This document shows positions 1 through 5,536 of a DNA stretch of 5,536 nt, one piece after another (position 1 is the first letter of the stretch; every line of letters starts with the position of its first letter). The notes beneath the pieces are model-generated. The model searched no databases. It was given only the letters and a program-made list of their open reading frames with translations, and was not told the DNA's origin. Position numbers and translations under genes: made by a program. Source of the DNA: Clostridia bacterium (GTDB lineage: Bacteria; Bacillota; Clostridia; Oscillospirales; Acutalibacteraceae); NCBI GenBank assembly GCA_900769775.1, contig CAAGHT010000039.1:1-5536 (forward strand), read 5' to 3'.

Positions 1-1460
1 ACGGTAAGACCTCGCTGCTTGATGCTATCCGTAATACCGCAGTTACCGACACCGAGGCGGGCGGAATTAGTCAGGACAACGGGGCTTACATAGTAAAAGC
101 CGCAGGTGAGGATATTACCTTCCTCGACACCCCCGGTCACGCTGCATTTACCTCTATGCGTCAGCGCGGCGCAATGGCAACTGATATTGCTATCCTTGTT
201 GTTGCCGCTGATGACGGTATTATGCCCCAGACTATTGAGGCTATCAATCACGCAAAGGCTGCAAAGGTTCAGATTATTGTTGCAATCAATAAGATGGATA
301 AACCCGAGGCGAACCCCGACCGCATTAAGCAGCAGCTCACCGAGCACTCCCTCGTTCCCGAGGAGTGGGGCGGCGATGTTATCTGCGTTCCCGTATCTGC
401 AAAGACCCATATGGGTATTGATACACTCCTTGAAAATGTACTCCTCGTTGCTGAAATGCAGGAGCTCAAGGCTAACCCCAACAGAAGAGCAAAGGGTGTC
501 GTTATCGAGGCTCGCCTTGACAAGGGCCGCGGACCTATCGCAACCCTCCTTGTTCAGAATGGTACACTCCATACCGGCGATATTATCGTTGCAGGTACCT
601 CTGTTGGCCGTGTTCGTGTTATGACTAACGAAAAGGGTCAGAAGCTCAAGGAAGCAGGCCCCTCTGTTCCTGTTGAGATTGCAGGTCTTGCTGAGGTTCC
701 CGTTGCAGGTGACGGCTTTGATGCCGTATCTGATGAGCGTCTCGCTCGTGAGCTTGTTGAGCAGAGAAAACAGAAGATTAAGGATGACGCTTGGAATGCA
801 GCTCAGAAGGTTACTCTTGATAACCTCTTTGATAAGCTTGGCGAGGGCGACCTTAAGGAGCTTAACATTATCGTTAAGGCTGACGTTCAGGGCTCTGTTG
901 AGGCTGTGAAGCAGTCGCTTGAAAAGCTCTCTAACGATGAGGTTCGCGTTAAGGTTATTCACGGTGCCGTTGGTGGAATCAATGACACCGATGTTATGCT
1001 CGCCGAGACCTCAGGCGCTATAATTGTAGGATTTAATGTACGCCCTGATGCAGTAGCCAAGGCTGCCGCAGAGAAGGACGGCGTTGACATGAGACTTTAC
1101 AGAGTTATCTATGACGCTATCGAGGAGATTGAGGCTGCTATGAAGGGTATGCTCGCTCCGAAGTACCGTGATGTTGATATGGGCTCTGCAGAGGTCCGCT
1201 CCACCTTCAAGATTTCGGGCGTCGGCACCATTGCAGGCTGCTATGTTACCGACGGTAAGGTTACCCGCGCTTGCCAGATTCGTGTAGTTCGTGACGGAAT
1301 CGTTGTAGCAGAGGATAAGATTGATTCTCTCCGCCGCTTTAAGGATGATGTTAAGGAAGTAGCACAGGGCTATGAGTGTGGTATCGGACTTGAGAAGTTC
1401 TCAGATATTAAGGAAGGCGATATACTCGAAGCCTTCATTGTAGAGGAGTATAGAGATTAA
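1..1460 (+). CDS. infB: Translation initiation factor IF2, C-terminal part (5' truncated by window)
   Basis: IF2 is the GTPase that brings fMet-tRNA to the 30S subunit and promotes 50S joining. The reading frame enters at the window edge: bases 1-2 are the end of a His codon and base 3 starts Gly-Lys-Thr, so the left edge cuts the G1 P-loop (…HGKT). About 485 residues remain; the N-terminal region is missing. Further G motifs are visible: switch I at 63-89 (GGISQDNGAY), G3 DTPGH at 126-140, G4 NKMD at 288-299 and G5 SAK at 396-404. The beta-barrel domain II, linker and C-terminal domains follow. The end carries GCYVTDGK, DSLRRFKDD and GYECGIGLEKF, typical of the fMet-tRNA-binding C2 domain, and ends EEYRD. 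Lysine codons are strongly biased to AAG (32 AAG, 3 AAA by my count), as in highly expressed genes. The switch I sequence differs from the usual GGITQHIGAY. Internal ATG codons such as the one at 156 are not starts. Identification is certain. Confidence 0.98.
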   Translation, partial: GKTSLLDAIRNTAVTDTEAGGISQDNGAYIVKAAGEDITFLDTPGHAAFTSMRQRGAMATDIAILVVAADDGIMPQTIEAINHAKAAKVQIIVAINKMDKPEANPDRIKQQLTEHSLVPEEWGGDVICVPVSAKTHMGIDTLLENVLLVAEMQELKANPNRRAKGVVIEARLDKGRGPIATLLVQNGTLHTGDIIVAGTSVGRVRVMTNEKGQKLKEAGPSVPVEIAGLAEVPVAGDGFDAVSDERLARELVEQRKQKIKDDAWNAAQKVTLDNLFDKLGEGDLKELNIIVKADVQGSVEAVKQSLEKLSNDEVRVKVIHGAVGGINDTDVMLAETSGAIIVGFNVRPDAVAKAAAEKDGVDMRLYRVIYDAIEEIEAAMKGMLAPKYRDVDMGSAEVRSTFKISGVGTIAGCYVTDGKVTRACQIRVVRDGIVVAEDKIDSLRRFKDDVKEVAQGYECGIGLEKFSDIKEGDILEAFIVEEYRD

Positions 1461-1465
1461 CGGAT

Positions 1466-1547
1466 AATTTTCCGTCTGACATTGTCGGCGGCACTCGAAA
1501 TATACCCGATATGTCTTCGCGCCGCCGTCTTCCTCAGCCGGAAAATT
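1466..1547 (+). other. Long imperfect hairpin between infB and rbfA
   Basis: Six bases after the infB stop there is an 82-nt inverted repeat. AATTTTCCG (1466-1474) pairs perfectly with CGGAAAATT (1539-1547). CTGA (1476-1479) pairs with TCAG (1534-1537), CGGCGGC (1486-1492) with GCCGCCG (1521-1527), CGAA (1496-1499) with TTCG (1516-1519), and ATAT (1500-1503) with ATAT (1509-1512) around a 5-nt loop. That gives 28 base pairs in one axis, with a 6x6 internal loop (1480-1485 / 1528-1533). No T-run follows the 3' arm, so it does not look like a standard intrinsic terminator. It could be an attenuator, an RNA processing or stability element separating the infB and rbfA messages, or a small palindromic intergenic repeat. 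The pairing is seen directly; the role is unknown. Confidence 0.7.
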
Positions 1548-1562
1548 CTCTCGCTAATGTAG

Positions 1563-1590
1563 CTGCCGTATATTATGTTATTTGCGGCAG
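1563..1590 (+). other. Small hairpin upstream of the rbfA ribosome binding site
   Basis: CTGCCG (1563-1568) is the exact reverse complement of CGGCAG (1585-1590). A G-U pair and an A-U pair can extend the stem inward, leaving a 12-nt AT-rich loop (1571-1582). It ends 16 nt before the rbfA GGAGG. The A-rich sequence after it has no T-run, so it is not a terminator. With the larger hairpin just upstream it makes this 156-nt gap a structured leader. Function is not established. Confidence 0.45.
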
Positions 1591-1606
1591 AAAAGATTAA
1601 AATTTT

Positions 1607-1611
1607 GGAGG
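1607..1611 (+). promoter_or_regulatory. Ribosome binding site of rbfA (GGAGG)
   Basis: GGAGG with a 5-nt spacer (ATAAT) to ATG 1617. It decides the start: the in-frame upstream ATG at 1575 has no comparable site and lies in the loop of the small hairpin. Confidence 0.9.
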
Positions 1612-1616
1612 ATAAT

Positions 1617-1976
1617 ATGGCAGGATTTAAAATTAACCGTGTCACCTCAGATATAAAGCTTGCCCTCTCGGATATTTTGCGTGAAGTAAAGGACCCGAGA
1701 GTATCCAAGCTTCTAAGCATTGTAAAGCTCGATGTTTCGGGCGATATGTCCTATGCGACGGTTTATGTCAGCGCAATCGAGGGCAGAGAAAAGACTCTCG
1801 AGAGTGTAAAGGCACTCAAAAATGCGGCAGGCTATGTCCGCCGTGAGCTTGGTGCCAGACTTTCTCTTCGCAAGGTGCCCGAGCTTCGCTTTATCGCTGA
1901 TGATTCTATTGAAATCAGCGCAAATATTTCAAGAATAGTAAACTCTTTTGAGGGAGGCGACAGCGATGGAGAATAA
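1617..1976 (+). CDS. rbfA: 30S ribosome-binding factor A
   Basis: RbfA binds the maturing 30S subunit near the 5' end of 16S rRNA and is needed for late processing and cold adaptation. The product is 119 residues, the normal family length, and is a single KH-type domain. Family marks are the N-terminal RVTSDIKLALSDIL, VKDPRV (24-29), the AAG kink of the RbfA KH fold at 70-72 followed by YVRRELG, and VPELRFIADDSIE (87-99). The start at 1617 is set by GGAGG at 1607-1611 and gives MAGFKINR, which fits family N-termini; the frame stays open upstream to an ATG at 1575 but that extension lacks support. The gene lies 156 bp after infB, an unusually structured gap, and its last 11 bp overlap nrnA, which suggests translational coupling. 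No key motif is missing. Confidence 0.97.
   Translation: MAGFKINRVTSDIKLALSDILREVKDPRVSKLLSIVKLDVSGDMSYATVYVSAIEGREKTLESVKALKNAAGYVRRELGARLSLRKVPELRFIADDSIEISANISRIVNSFEGGDSDGE
1952..1957 (+). promoter_or_regulatory. Ribosome binding site of nrnA (GGGAGG), inside rbfA
   Basis: GGGAGG lies 8 nt before ATG 1966, within the last codons of rbfA. It supports ATG 1966 over the in-frame TTG at 1948, which lies upstream of the site itself. Confidence 0.85.
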
Positions 1977-2955
1977 GCCTCTTATGCTGTCGGTCGGCGA
2001 GGTATGCTCATTTTTACTTCTGAATGATAACTACCTTATACTTTGCCACGCTTCCCCCGACGGAGATACCCTGGGAAGCGGATATGCCTTAAAGCTTGGG
2101 CTTGCTTCTCTCGGTAAAAAGGCAAAGGTCGTATGTCCTGACCCGATTCCGTCAAAGTATAACTATTTTATGGATGACAGCGGCAGTGATTTTAATCACG
2201 AAACCGTCATCGCAGTAGATGTTGCCGATGCAAGACTTTTAGGAGGTCTTGAAGCGGAGTTTGCCGATAAAATCGACCTCAATATCGACCACCATATTTC
2301 AAATACTAAATATGCTAAAAGACTTTATCTCGATGCCACTGCTGCGGCTAATGCCGAGTGCATTTATGAGATTCTCTGCGAGCTCGGCGTTTCGATAAAG
2401 GGGAAAATCGCAAACGCTCTTTATACAGGAATTTCAACCGACACAGGTTGCTTTAAGTATTCAAATGTAACTGTTCGTACCCACGAAATTGCCGCCGAGC
2501 TTTATAAAGCAGGTGTTGATGCGGCTGAGATAAACCGCGTTATGTTTGATACAAAGTCTAAAAATCGACTTCTCCTTGAAAGACTTGTGCTTGAGGGCGC
2601 AGAATATCATTTTGATGACAAGTGTATGATACTTGCCGTTACCCTTGATATGCAAAAAAAGACAGGCTGCTCGGGCAGTGACCTTGAGGGTGTAGCGGTA
2701 ATTTCGCGCTCGGTTGAGGGAGTTCTCGCAGGAGTGTCCATAAAGCAGACCGATGAGGATACCTACAAGATTTCACTTCGCACCTATCCGCCTCTTGATG
2801 CTTCGGCTATCTGTAAATCTCTTGGTGGCGGCGGTCATAAGGCAGCGGCAGGTTGCACCCTTAAAGGAGACCTCGCCTCGGTTAAAAAACAGATTTTGCA
2901 GGCGGTAAGGTCTGCTCTGGAGGAAAGTGATGCAGGGATTTCTACTGATAGATAA
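1966..2955 (+). CDS. nrnA: DHH-family phosphoesterase, NrnA-like (nanoRNase / pAp phosphatase)
   Basis: NrnA proteins are cytoplasmic DHH/DHHA1 phosphoesterases that degrade 2-5 nt RNAs and dephosphorylate 3'-phosphoadenosine 5'-phosphate (pAp). The product has 329 residues, close to the family norm. The N-terminal DHH domain shows HASPDGDTLGS (28-38), DVADARLLG (85-93), the signature NIDHH (DHH at 108-110) and GISTDTG (155-161, with Asp159). All the expected metal-binding Asp and His residues are present. The C-terminal DHHA1 domain carries the glycine-rich GGGGHKAAAG at 287-296, used for substrate binding. The start is ATG 1966, chosen from the ribosome binding site at 1952-1957. The gene overlaps rbfA by 11 bp and truB by 26 bp, so it is part of one translated cluster. 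Some DHH relatives in this position prefer cyclic dinucleotide products such as pApA, so exact substrate choice is inferred. Confidence 0.93.
   Translation: MENKPLMLSVGEVCSFLLLNDNYLILCHASPDGDTLGSGYALKLGLASLGKKAKVVCPDPIPSKYNYFMDDSGSDFNHETVIAVDVADARLLGGLEAEFADKIDLNIDHHISNTKYAKRLYLDATAAANAECIYEILCELGVSIKGKIANALYTGISTDTGCFKYSNVTVRTHEIAAELYKAGVDAAEINRVMFDTKSKNRLLLERLVLEGAEYHFDDKCMILAVTLDMQKKTGCSGSDLEGVAVISRSVEGVLAGVSIKQTDEDTYKISLRTYPPLDASAICKSLGGGGHKAAAGCTLKGDLASVKKQILQAVRSALEESDAGISTDR
2919..2923 (+). promoter_or_regulatory. Ribosome binding site of truB (GGAGG), inside nrnA
   Basis: GGAGG lies 6 nt before ATG 2930 but only 3 nt before the adjacent in-frame GTG 2927 (GTGATG). The spacing favours ATG. 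The site lies inside nrnA codons. Confidence 0.8.
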
Positions 2956-3814
2956 GCCCGAAGGAATGACCTCCTTTTCGGCTGTGTCGAGAATTAAAAG
3001 GCTTGCCTCAGAAAAACGAGTAGGTCATACCGGCACTCTCGACCCCTTAGCAACGGGTGTTTTGCCTATCTTCTTAGGCAGAGCAACCGCCCTCTCTTCA
3101 ATACTCCTTGAAGCCGAAAAGCAGTATACCGCAACGGTTAAGCTCGGTATCACTACCGATACCTGCGACATAACGGGTACGGTTTTAGAGGAAAAAAGTG
3201 TTTCGGTAAAGAGGGAGGAGCTCGAACAGGCGCTGAGTCGCTTCCTTGGCGAAACAGAGCAGGCACCCCCTATCTACTCTGCCCTTAAAAAGGATGGCGT
3301 CCGCCTATATGAGCTGGCGCGCAGAGGTGAAGAGGTTCAGATAGAGCCGAGAAAAATAACGATAGACAGACTTGAACTAAAGAGCTTTAAGGGTGATACC
3401 TTTGAGATTTTTGTTTCTTGCTCAAAGGGCACCTATATCCGCTCACTCTGTCGTGATATCGGCGAGCGGCTCGGTTGCGGTGCTACGATGACTGCCCTTC
3501 GCAGAAATGCGACCTGCGGTTTTTCAGAGAGTGACTGTGTTCGGCTTAATGACCTCACGGCGGACAATATATCCGACTATATTAAGAGTGAGGAATGGGC
3601 TATAAGACATCTGCCTGAGCTTTTAGTTTCCGAAAAGCAGGCTATCCGTTTTTCAAACGGCGGACAGCTCTCGTATGAACGACTGCACGGCAGAGAGTTT
3701 CTCGAAGGCGAGCTTCTTCGTGTAAAGTATAACGATCAGTTTTTAGGCATTGGCTATGCCGATAACGAAAAGAAACAGATAGCAATAAAATGCATTATAA
3801 ATCAGTTTAAATAA
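2930..3814 (+). CDS. truB: tRNA pseudouridine(55) synthase TruB
   Basis: TruB isomerises U55 in the T-loop of almost all elongator tRNAs to pseudouridine and also acts as a tRNA folding chaperone. The product has 294 residues, slightly shorter than typical Bacillus homologs (about 300). It opens with GFLLIDKPEGMTS (3-15). The catalytic motif RVGHTGTLDPLATGVLP is intact at 30-46, with the nucleophile Asp38. The conserved Tyr is at 66 (KQYTATVKLG), PPIYSALKKDG spans 113-123 and SKGTYIRSLCRDIG spans 165-178 with Arg171. The last 60 or so residues form the small C-terminal RNA-binding (PUA-like) domain, including FSNGGQLSYE and LGIGYAD. The first 26 bp lie inside nrnA, so initiation is likely coupled to nrnA translation. 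GTG 2927 would add one Met and cannot be fully excluded. Confidence 0.97.
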   Translation: MQGFLLIDKPEGMTSFSAVSRIKRLASEKRVGHTGTLDPLATGVLPIFLGRATALSSILLEAEKQYTATVKLGITTDTCDITGTVLEEKSVSVKREELEQALSRFLGETEQAPPIYSALKKDGVRLYELARRGEEVQIEPRKITIDRLELKSFKGDTFEIFVSCSKGTYIRSLCRDIGERLGCGATMTALRRNATCGFSESDCVRLNDLTADNISDYIKSEEWAIRHLPELLVSEKQAIRFSNGGQLSYERLHGREFLEGELLRVKYNDQFLGIGYADNEKKQIAIKCIINQFK

Positions 3815-3827
3815 AGGAGGGAACAAA

Positions 3828-4688
3828 ATGTCAAAAGGAATTGCTGTTGCGCTCGGAATGTTCGATTCGGTACATATAGGACACGAAGCGGTGATAAACG
3901 GCGTATTGAATTCGCCTTACAGAAGCACGGTAATAACCTTTGATAAGCTGCCTAATAAAACGGGCGGTTTGGTTCTCTCTCATGAAGAAAAGATTAAAAA
4001 GCTTCTCGCAACGGGAGTTGATACGGTCGAGATTATAAGCTTTGACGAGGTCAAGGAAATGAGCCCGACTGAATTTCTCGATATGCTGAATGCCGAGGGT
4101 ATTGTTAAAAAGATTGCCTGTGGTTTCAATTTCCGATTCGGAAAAAATGCCGAGGGTGATACCGATTTCATCAGACAGTATTGCGAGAGCAGGGGAATAG
4201 AATTTTTCCTTGCAGAAGAGGTTAGCGTTGGCGGCGAAACGGTTTCGACAACCTATATAAAAAAGCTTTTGGCAGAGGGAAAAATCGAAACGGCTAACGA
4301 GCTCTTAAAGGAGCCTTTTAGCTTTTCTACAACTGTTATAAAGGGTGACGGTAGGGGAAAAAAGCTTGGCTTCCCGACCGCCAATCAAATCTATCCTGAA
4401 TCAAAAGCACCCCTCGCGGCAGGCGTTTATCACACTAGGGTAACGATAGGGCTTAAAACCTTCGATGCTGTTACCGATGTCGGCACCCGACCGACCTTCC
4501 ACCGTGATATTGTCTGCGCCGAAAGCTATATTATAAATTTCAGCGGCGACTGCTACGGAAAGGAAATCAGGATAGCCTTTCTCGAGCGCATCAGAGATGA
4601 GAAAAAATTCTCTACTGCCGAGGAACTGACAGAAGAAATATCAAAAAATGTACAGTATGTGATAAGTAAAAGTCTAGATGAACTGTAA
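3828..4688 (+). CDS. ribF: Bifunctional riboflavin kinase / FAD synthetase RibF
   Basis: RibF phosphorylates riboflavin to FMN and adenylylates FMN to FAD. The product has 286 residues, short against the usual 305-320. The N-terminal nucleotidyltransferase half (about 1-160) has GMFDSVHIGH (10-19), with both HxGH histidines, and GFNFRFGKNAEGD (99-111). It departs from consensus in places: FDS for FDG at 14, FDKLP where FDPHP is usual (38-42), and STTYIK for SSTxIR (140-145). The C-terminal kinase half (about 165-286) keeps GDGRGKKLGFPTAN (173-186), GTRPTF (219-224) with Asp217 where Asn is usual, the likely catalytic Glu232, and DCYGKEIRIAFLERIRDEKKF. AGGAGGG at 3815-3821 is 6 nt before the ATG, which lies 13 bp after truB. 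It is the last gene before a strong terminator. The kinase role is secure; full FAD synthetase activity is likely but worth checking. Confidence 0.94.
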   Translation: MSKGIAVALGMFDSVHIGHEAVINGVLNSPYRSTVITFDKLPNKTGGLVLSHEEKIKKLLATGVDTVEIISFDEVKEMSPTEFLDMLNAEGIVKKIACGFNFRFGKNAEGDTDFIRQYCESRGIEFFLAEEVSVGGETVSTTYIKKLLAEGKIETANELLKEPFSFSTTVIKGDGRGKKLGFPTANQIYPESKAPLAAGVYHTRVTIGLKTFDAVTDVGTRPTFHRDIVCAESYIINFSGDCYGKEIRIAFLERIRDEKKFSTAEELTEEISKNVQYVISKSLDEL

Positions 4689-4695
4689 GTTTAGG

Positions 4696-4726
4696 AGCAT
4701 TCTACCGATAGTAGAATGCTTTTTTT
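4696..4726 (+). terminator. Rho-independent terminator after ribF
   Basis: AGCATTCTAC (4696-4705) pairs perfectly over 10 bp with GTAGAATGCT (4711-4720) around the 5-nt loop CGATA, and a run of seven T (4720-4726) follows. It starts 7 bp after the ribF stop and closes the infB-ribF operon. An alternative pairing exists: AGGAGCA (4693-4699) is also the reverse complement of TGCTCCT (4726-4732). No A-run precedes the stem, so it should act on the + strand only. Confidence 0.95.
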
Positions 4727-4778
4727 GCTCCTCTACCGACCTTGCACACGCGGTCTATGGAAAAAAACAACCCGTAGG

Positions 4779-4807
4779 TTGAAGGAAAAGACAGTGCAGT
4801 ATAAAAT
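4779..4807 (+). promoter_or_regulatory. Putative sigma-A promoter of the glycosyltransferase gene
   Basis: TTGAAG (4779-4784, 4 of 6 to TTGACA) and TAAAAT (4802-4807, 5 of 6 to TATAAT) are separated by 17 bp. An overlapping TATAAA at 4800-4805 would give a 15-bp spacer. Transcription would start near 4811-4815, leaving a leader of about 30 nt. It lies between the terminator and the next gene, where a promoter is expected. The rest of the gap (4727-4778) shows nothing I can name. Confidence 0.5.
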
Positions 4808-4829
4808 ACCCCTGTAATAAAAAATCATA

Positions 4830-4836
4830 GGGGGAG
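4830..4836 (+). promoter_or_regulatory. Ribosome binding site of the glycosyltransferase gene (GGGGGAG)
   Basis: GGGGGAG lies 5 nt before ATG 4842 and supports that start over the in-frame ATG at 4854. It is G-rich compared with the GGAGG sites of the upstream operon. Confidence 0.75.
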
Positions 4837-4841
4837 CCTTT

Positions 4842-5536
4842 ATGAGAATTAAGATGAGAAACACCGAAATACCTCTGTTTTTTGCAACGGATGATAACTA
4901 TCTTCCTTATATGGCGGTGGCGCTTCGCTCGATAATCGATAACGCATCAAATGAATATGACTATAAGGTTTATGTGCTGATCGATGAACTGAGTGATGAG
5001 AGCCGCAAGGCAATAATTGATATGTGTCGCGATAATTTCTCGGCCGAGTTTGTATCGGTAGCCGAGCGGCTGTCACAGCTTAGTCAGAGACTTCATCTGC
5101 GTGATTATTATACCAAAGCAACCTACTACCGCTTTTTCATACCCGAGATGTTCCCTCAGTATGACAAGGGGCTTTACCTCGATTGTGATATAGCCGTCAC
5201 GGGGGATATTTCAAAGCTTTATGAGACCCGACTCGGCACGAATCTTGTCGGTGCTGTTACAGATGAGGTTATAACCGACATTCCGGTTTTCAGAGACTAT
5301 GCCGAAAAATTCCTCGGAATAGAGGCAGAGAAATATTTTAACGCAGGCATACTCGTTATGAATCTGCGCGAAATGCGCCGCACGCATATTGAAAACAAAC
5401 TATCAAAGCTTATGAAGCTTCATACCTTCAGAGTGGCGCAGGATCAGGACTATCTGAATGTTATCTGTTACGGAAAGGTGAAATACCTGAGCGGAAGCTG
5501 GAACAAAACACCCTTCCCGAATTCACCGAGAGAAAA
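4842..5536 (+). CDS. Family 8 glycosyltransferase, N-terminal part (3' truncated by window)
   Basis: GT8 enzymes are retaining, metal-dependent transferases with a GT-A fold that use nucleotide sugars such as UDP-glucose or UDP-galactose. The frame is open from ATG 4842 to the window edge, giving 231 residues; the end is missing. The start PLFFATDDNYLPYMAVALRSI (11-31) matches the donor-nucleotide-binding N-terminus of the family. RDYYTKATYYRFFIPEMF (87-104) precedes the metal-binding DxD motif YLDCDI (Asp114, Asp116). FNAGILVMNLR (166-176) and QDQDYLN (200-206) are further family marks, and SGSWN (217-221) fits the conserved Trp-Asn segment. There is no signal peptide or membrane segment in the visible part, so it is probably cytoplasmic or membrane-peripheral. 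Bacterial GT8 genes often serve capsule, lipopolysaccharide or other surface glycans, but the acceptor cannot be told here. A terminator and a putative promoter separate it from ribF, so it starts a new transcription unit. Confidence 0.92.
   Translation, partial: MRIKMRNTEIPLFFATDDNYLPYMAVALRSIIDNASNEYDYKVYVLIDELSDESRKAIIDMCRDNFSAEFVSVAERLSQLSQRLHLRDYYTKATYYRFFIPEMFPQYDKGLYLDCDIAVTGDISKLYETRLGTNLVGAVTDEVITDIPVFRDYAEKFLGIEAEKYFNAGILVMNLREMRRTHIENKLSKLMKLHTFRVAQDQDYLNVICYGKVKYLSGSWNKTPFPNSPRE

Noticed and set aside
106..909. Open frames at 106-624 and 673-909 (+) and 269-523 (-)
   Set aside because: They lie within infB in other frames. Their Leu/Ser/Arg-rich composition is what the biased codons of infB produce out of frame, and no family motif is present.
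1466..1547. Insertion of a MITE-like element
   Set aside because: The outer arms look like terminal inverted repeats, but no flanking target duplication is visible and copy number cannot be judged from one window. Kept only as a possibility under the hairpin finding.
1466..1590. Intrinsic terminator between infB and rbfA
   Set aside because: Neither hairpin is followed by a T-run; the large one is followed by CTCTCG and the small one by an A-rich stretch.
1575..1616. Longer rbfA starting at ATG 1575
   Set aside because: No ribosome binding site before it, the extra residues do not fit RbfA N-termini, and GGAGG at 1607-1611 is correctly placed for ATG 1617.
1457..1720. Minus-strand open frame across the infB-rbfA gap
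   Set aside because: It runs through the palindromic element and into the start of rbfA, has no recognisable motif, and its openness is explained by the inverted repeat and the antisense of rbfA.
1948..1965. nrnA start at TTG 1948
   Set aside because: The GGGAGG at 1952-1957 lies inside that extension and is well placed for ATG 1966.
4689..4841. Small RNA or small protein gene in the gap after ribF
   Set aside because: Only the terminator, a promoter candidate and a ribosome binding site could be supported; no open frame with its own start signals was seen.
2461..5076. Minus-strand open frames at 2461-2655, 3980-4171 and 4849-5076
   Set aside because: Each is short and antisense to a well-identified gene (nrnA, ribF, the glycosyltransferase), with no protein signature.

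Overview
The window is an ordinary stretch of a Firmicutes chromosome. The infB-rbfA-nrnA-truB-ribF order, strong GGAGG ribosome binding sites and moderate GC point to the class Clostridia. The protein style (for example the short, divergent RibF) suggests a gut-type Oscillospiraceae/Ruminococcaceae relative. That finer placement is inference, because no rRNA or other strong taxonomic marker is present.

Layout, all on the + strand. Positions 1-1460 hold the 3' part of infB (translation initiation factor IF2), cut by the window edge inside its P-loop. Positions 1461-1616 are a non-coding gap with a long imperfect hairpin (1466-1547) and a smaller one (1563-1590) just before the rbfA ribosome binding site. 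Then come rbfA (1617-1976), nrnA (1966-2955), truB (2930-3814) and ribF (3828-4688). The first three overlap by 11 and 26 bp, and ribF follows truB after 13 bp. A clear intrinsic terminator (4696-4726) closes this operon. After a 153-bp gap with a plausible sigma-A promoter, a new unit starts with a family 8 glycosyltransferase (4842 onward), cut by the right edge.

How the genes relate: IF2 (initiation), RbfA (30S maturation), TruB (tRNA pseudouridine 55) and NrnA (nanoRNA/pAp phosphoesterase) form the classic translation and RNA-metabolism cluster of the nusA-infB operon. RibF makes FMN and FAD and commonly rides at the end of it. The glycosyltransferase is separated by the terminator and is probably functionally unrelated, perhaps acting on surface glycans.

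I found no mobile element, CRISPR array, tRNA, rRNA or new multi-gene system. The points most worth a second look are the long hairpin between infB and rbfA, unusual switch I residues in IF2, and several departures from consensus in the FAD-synthetase half of RibF.
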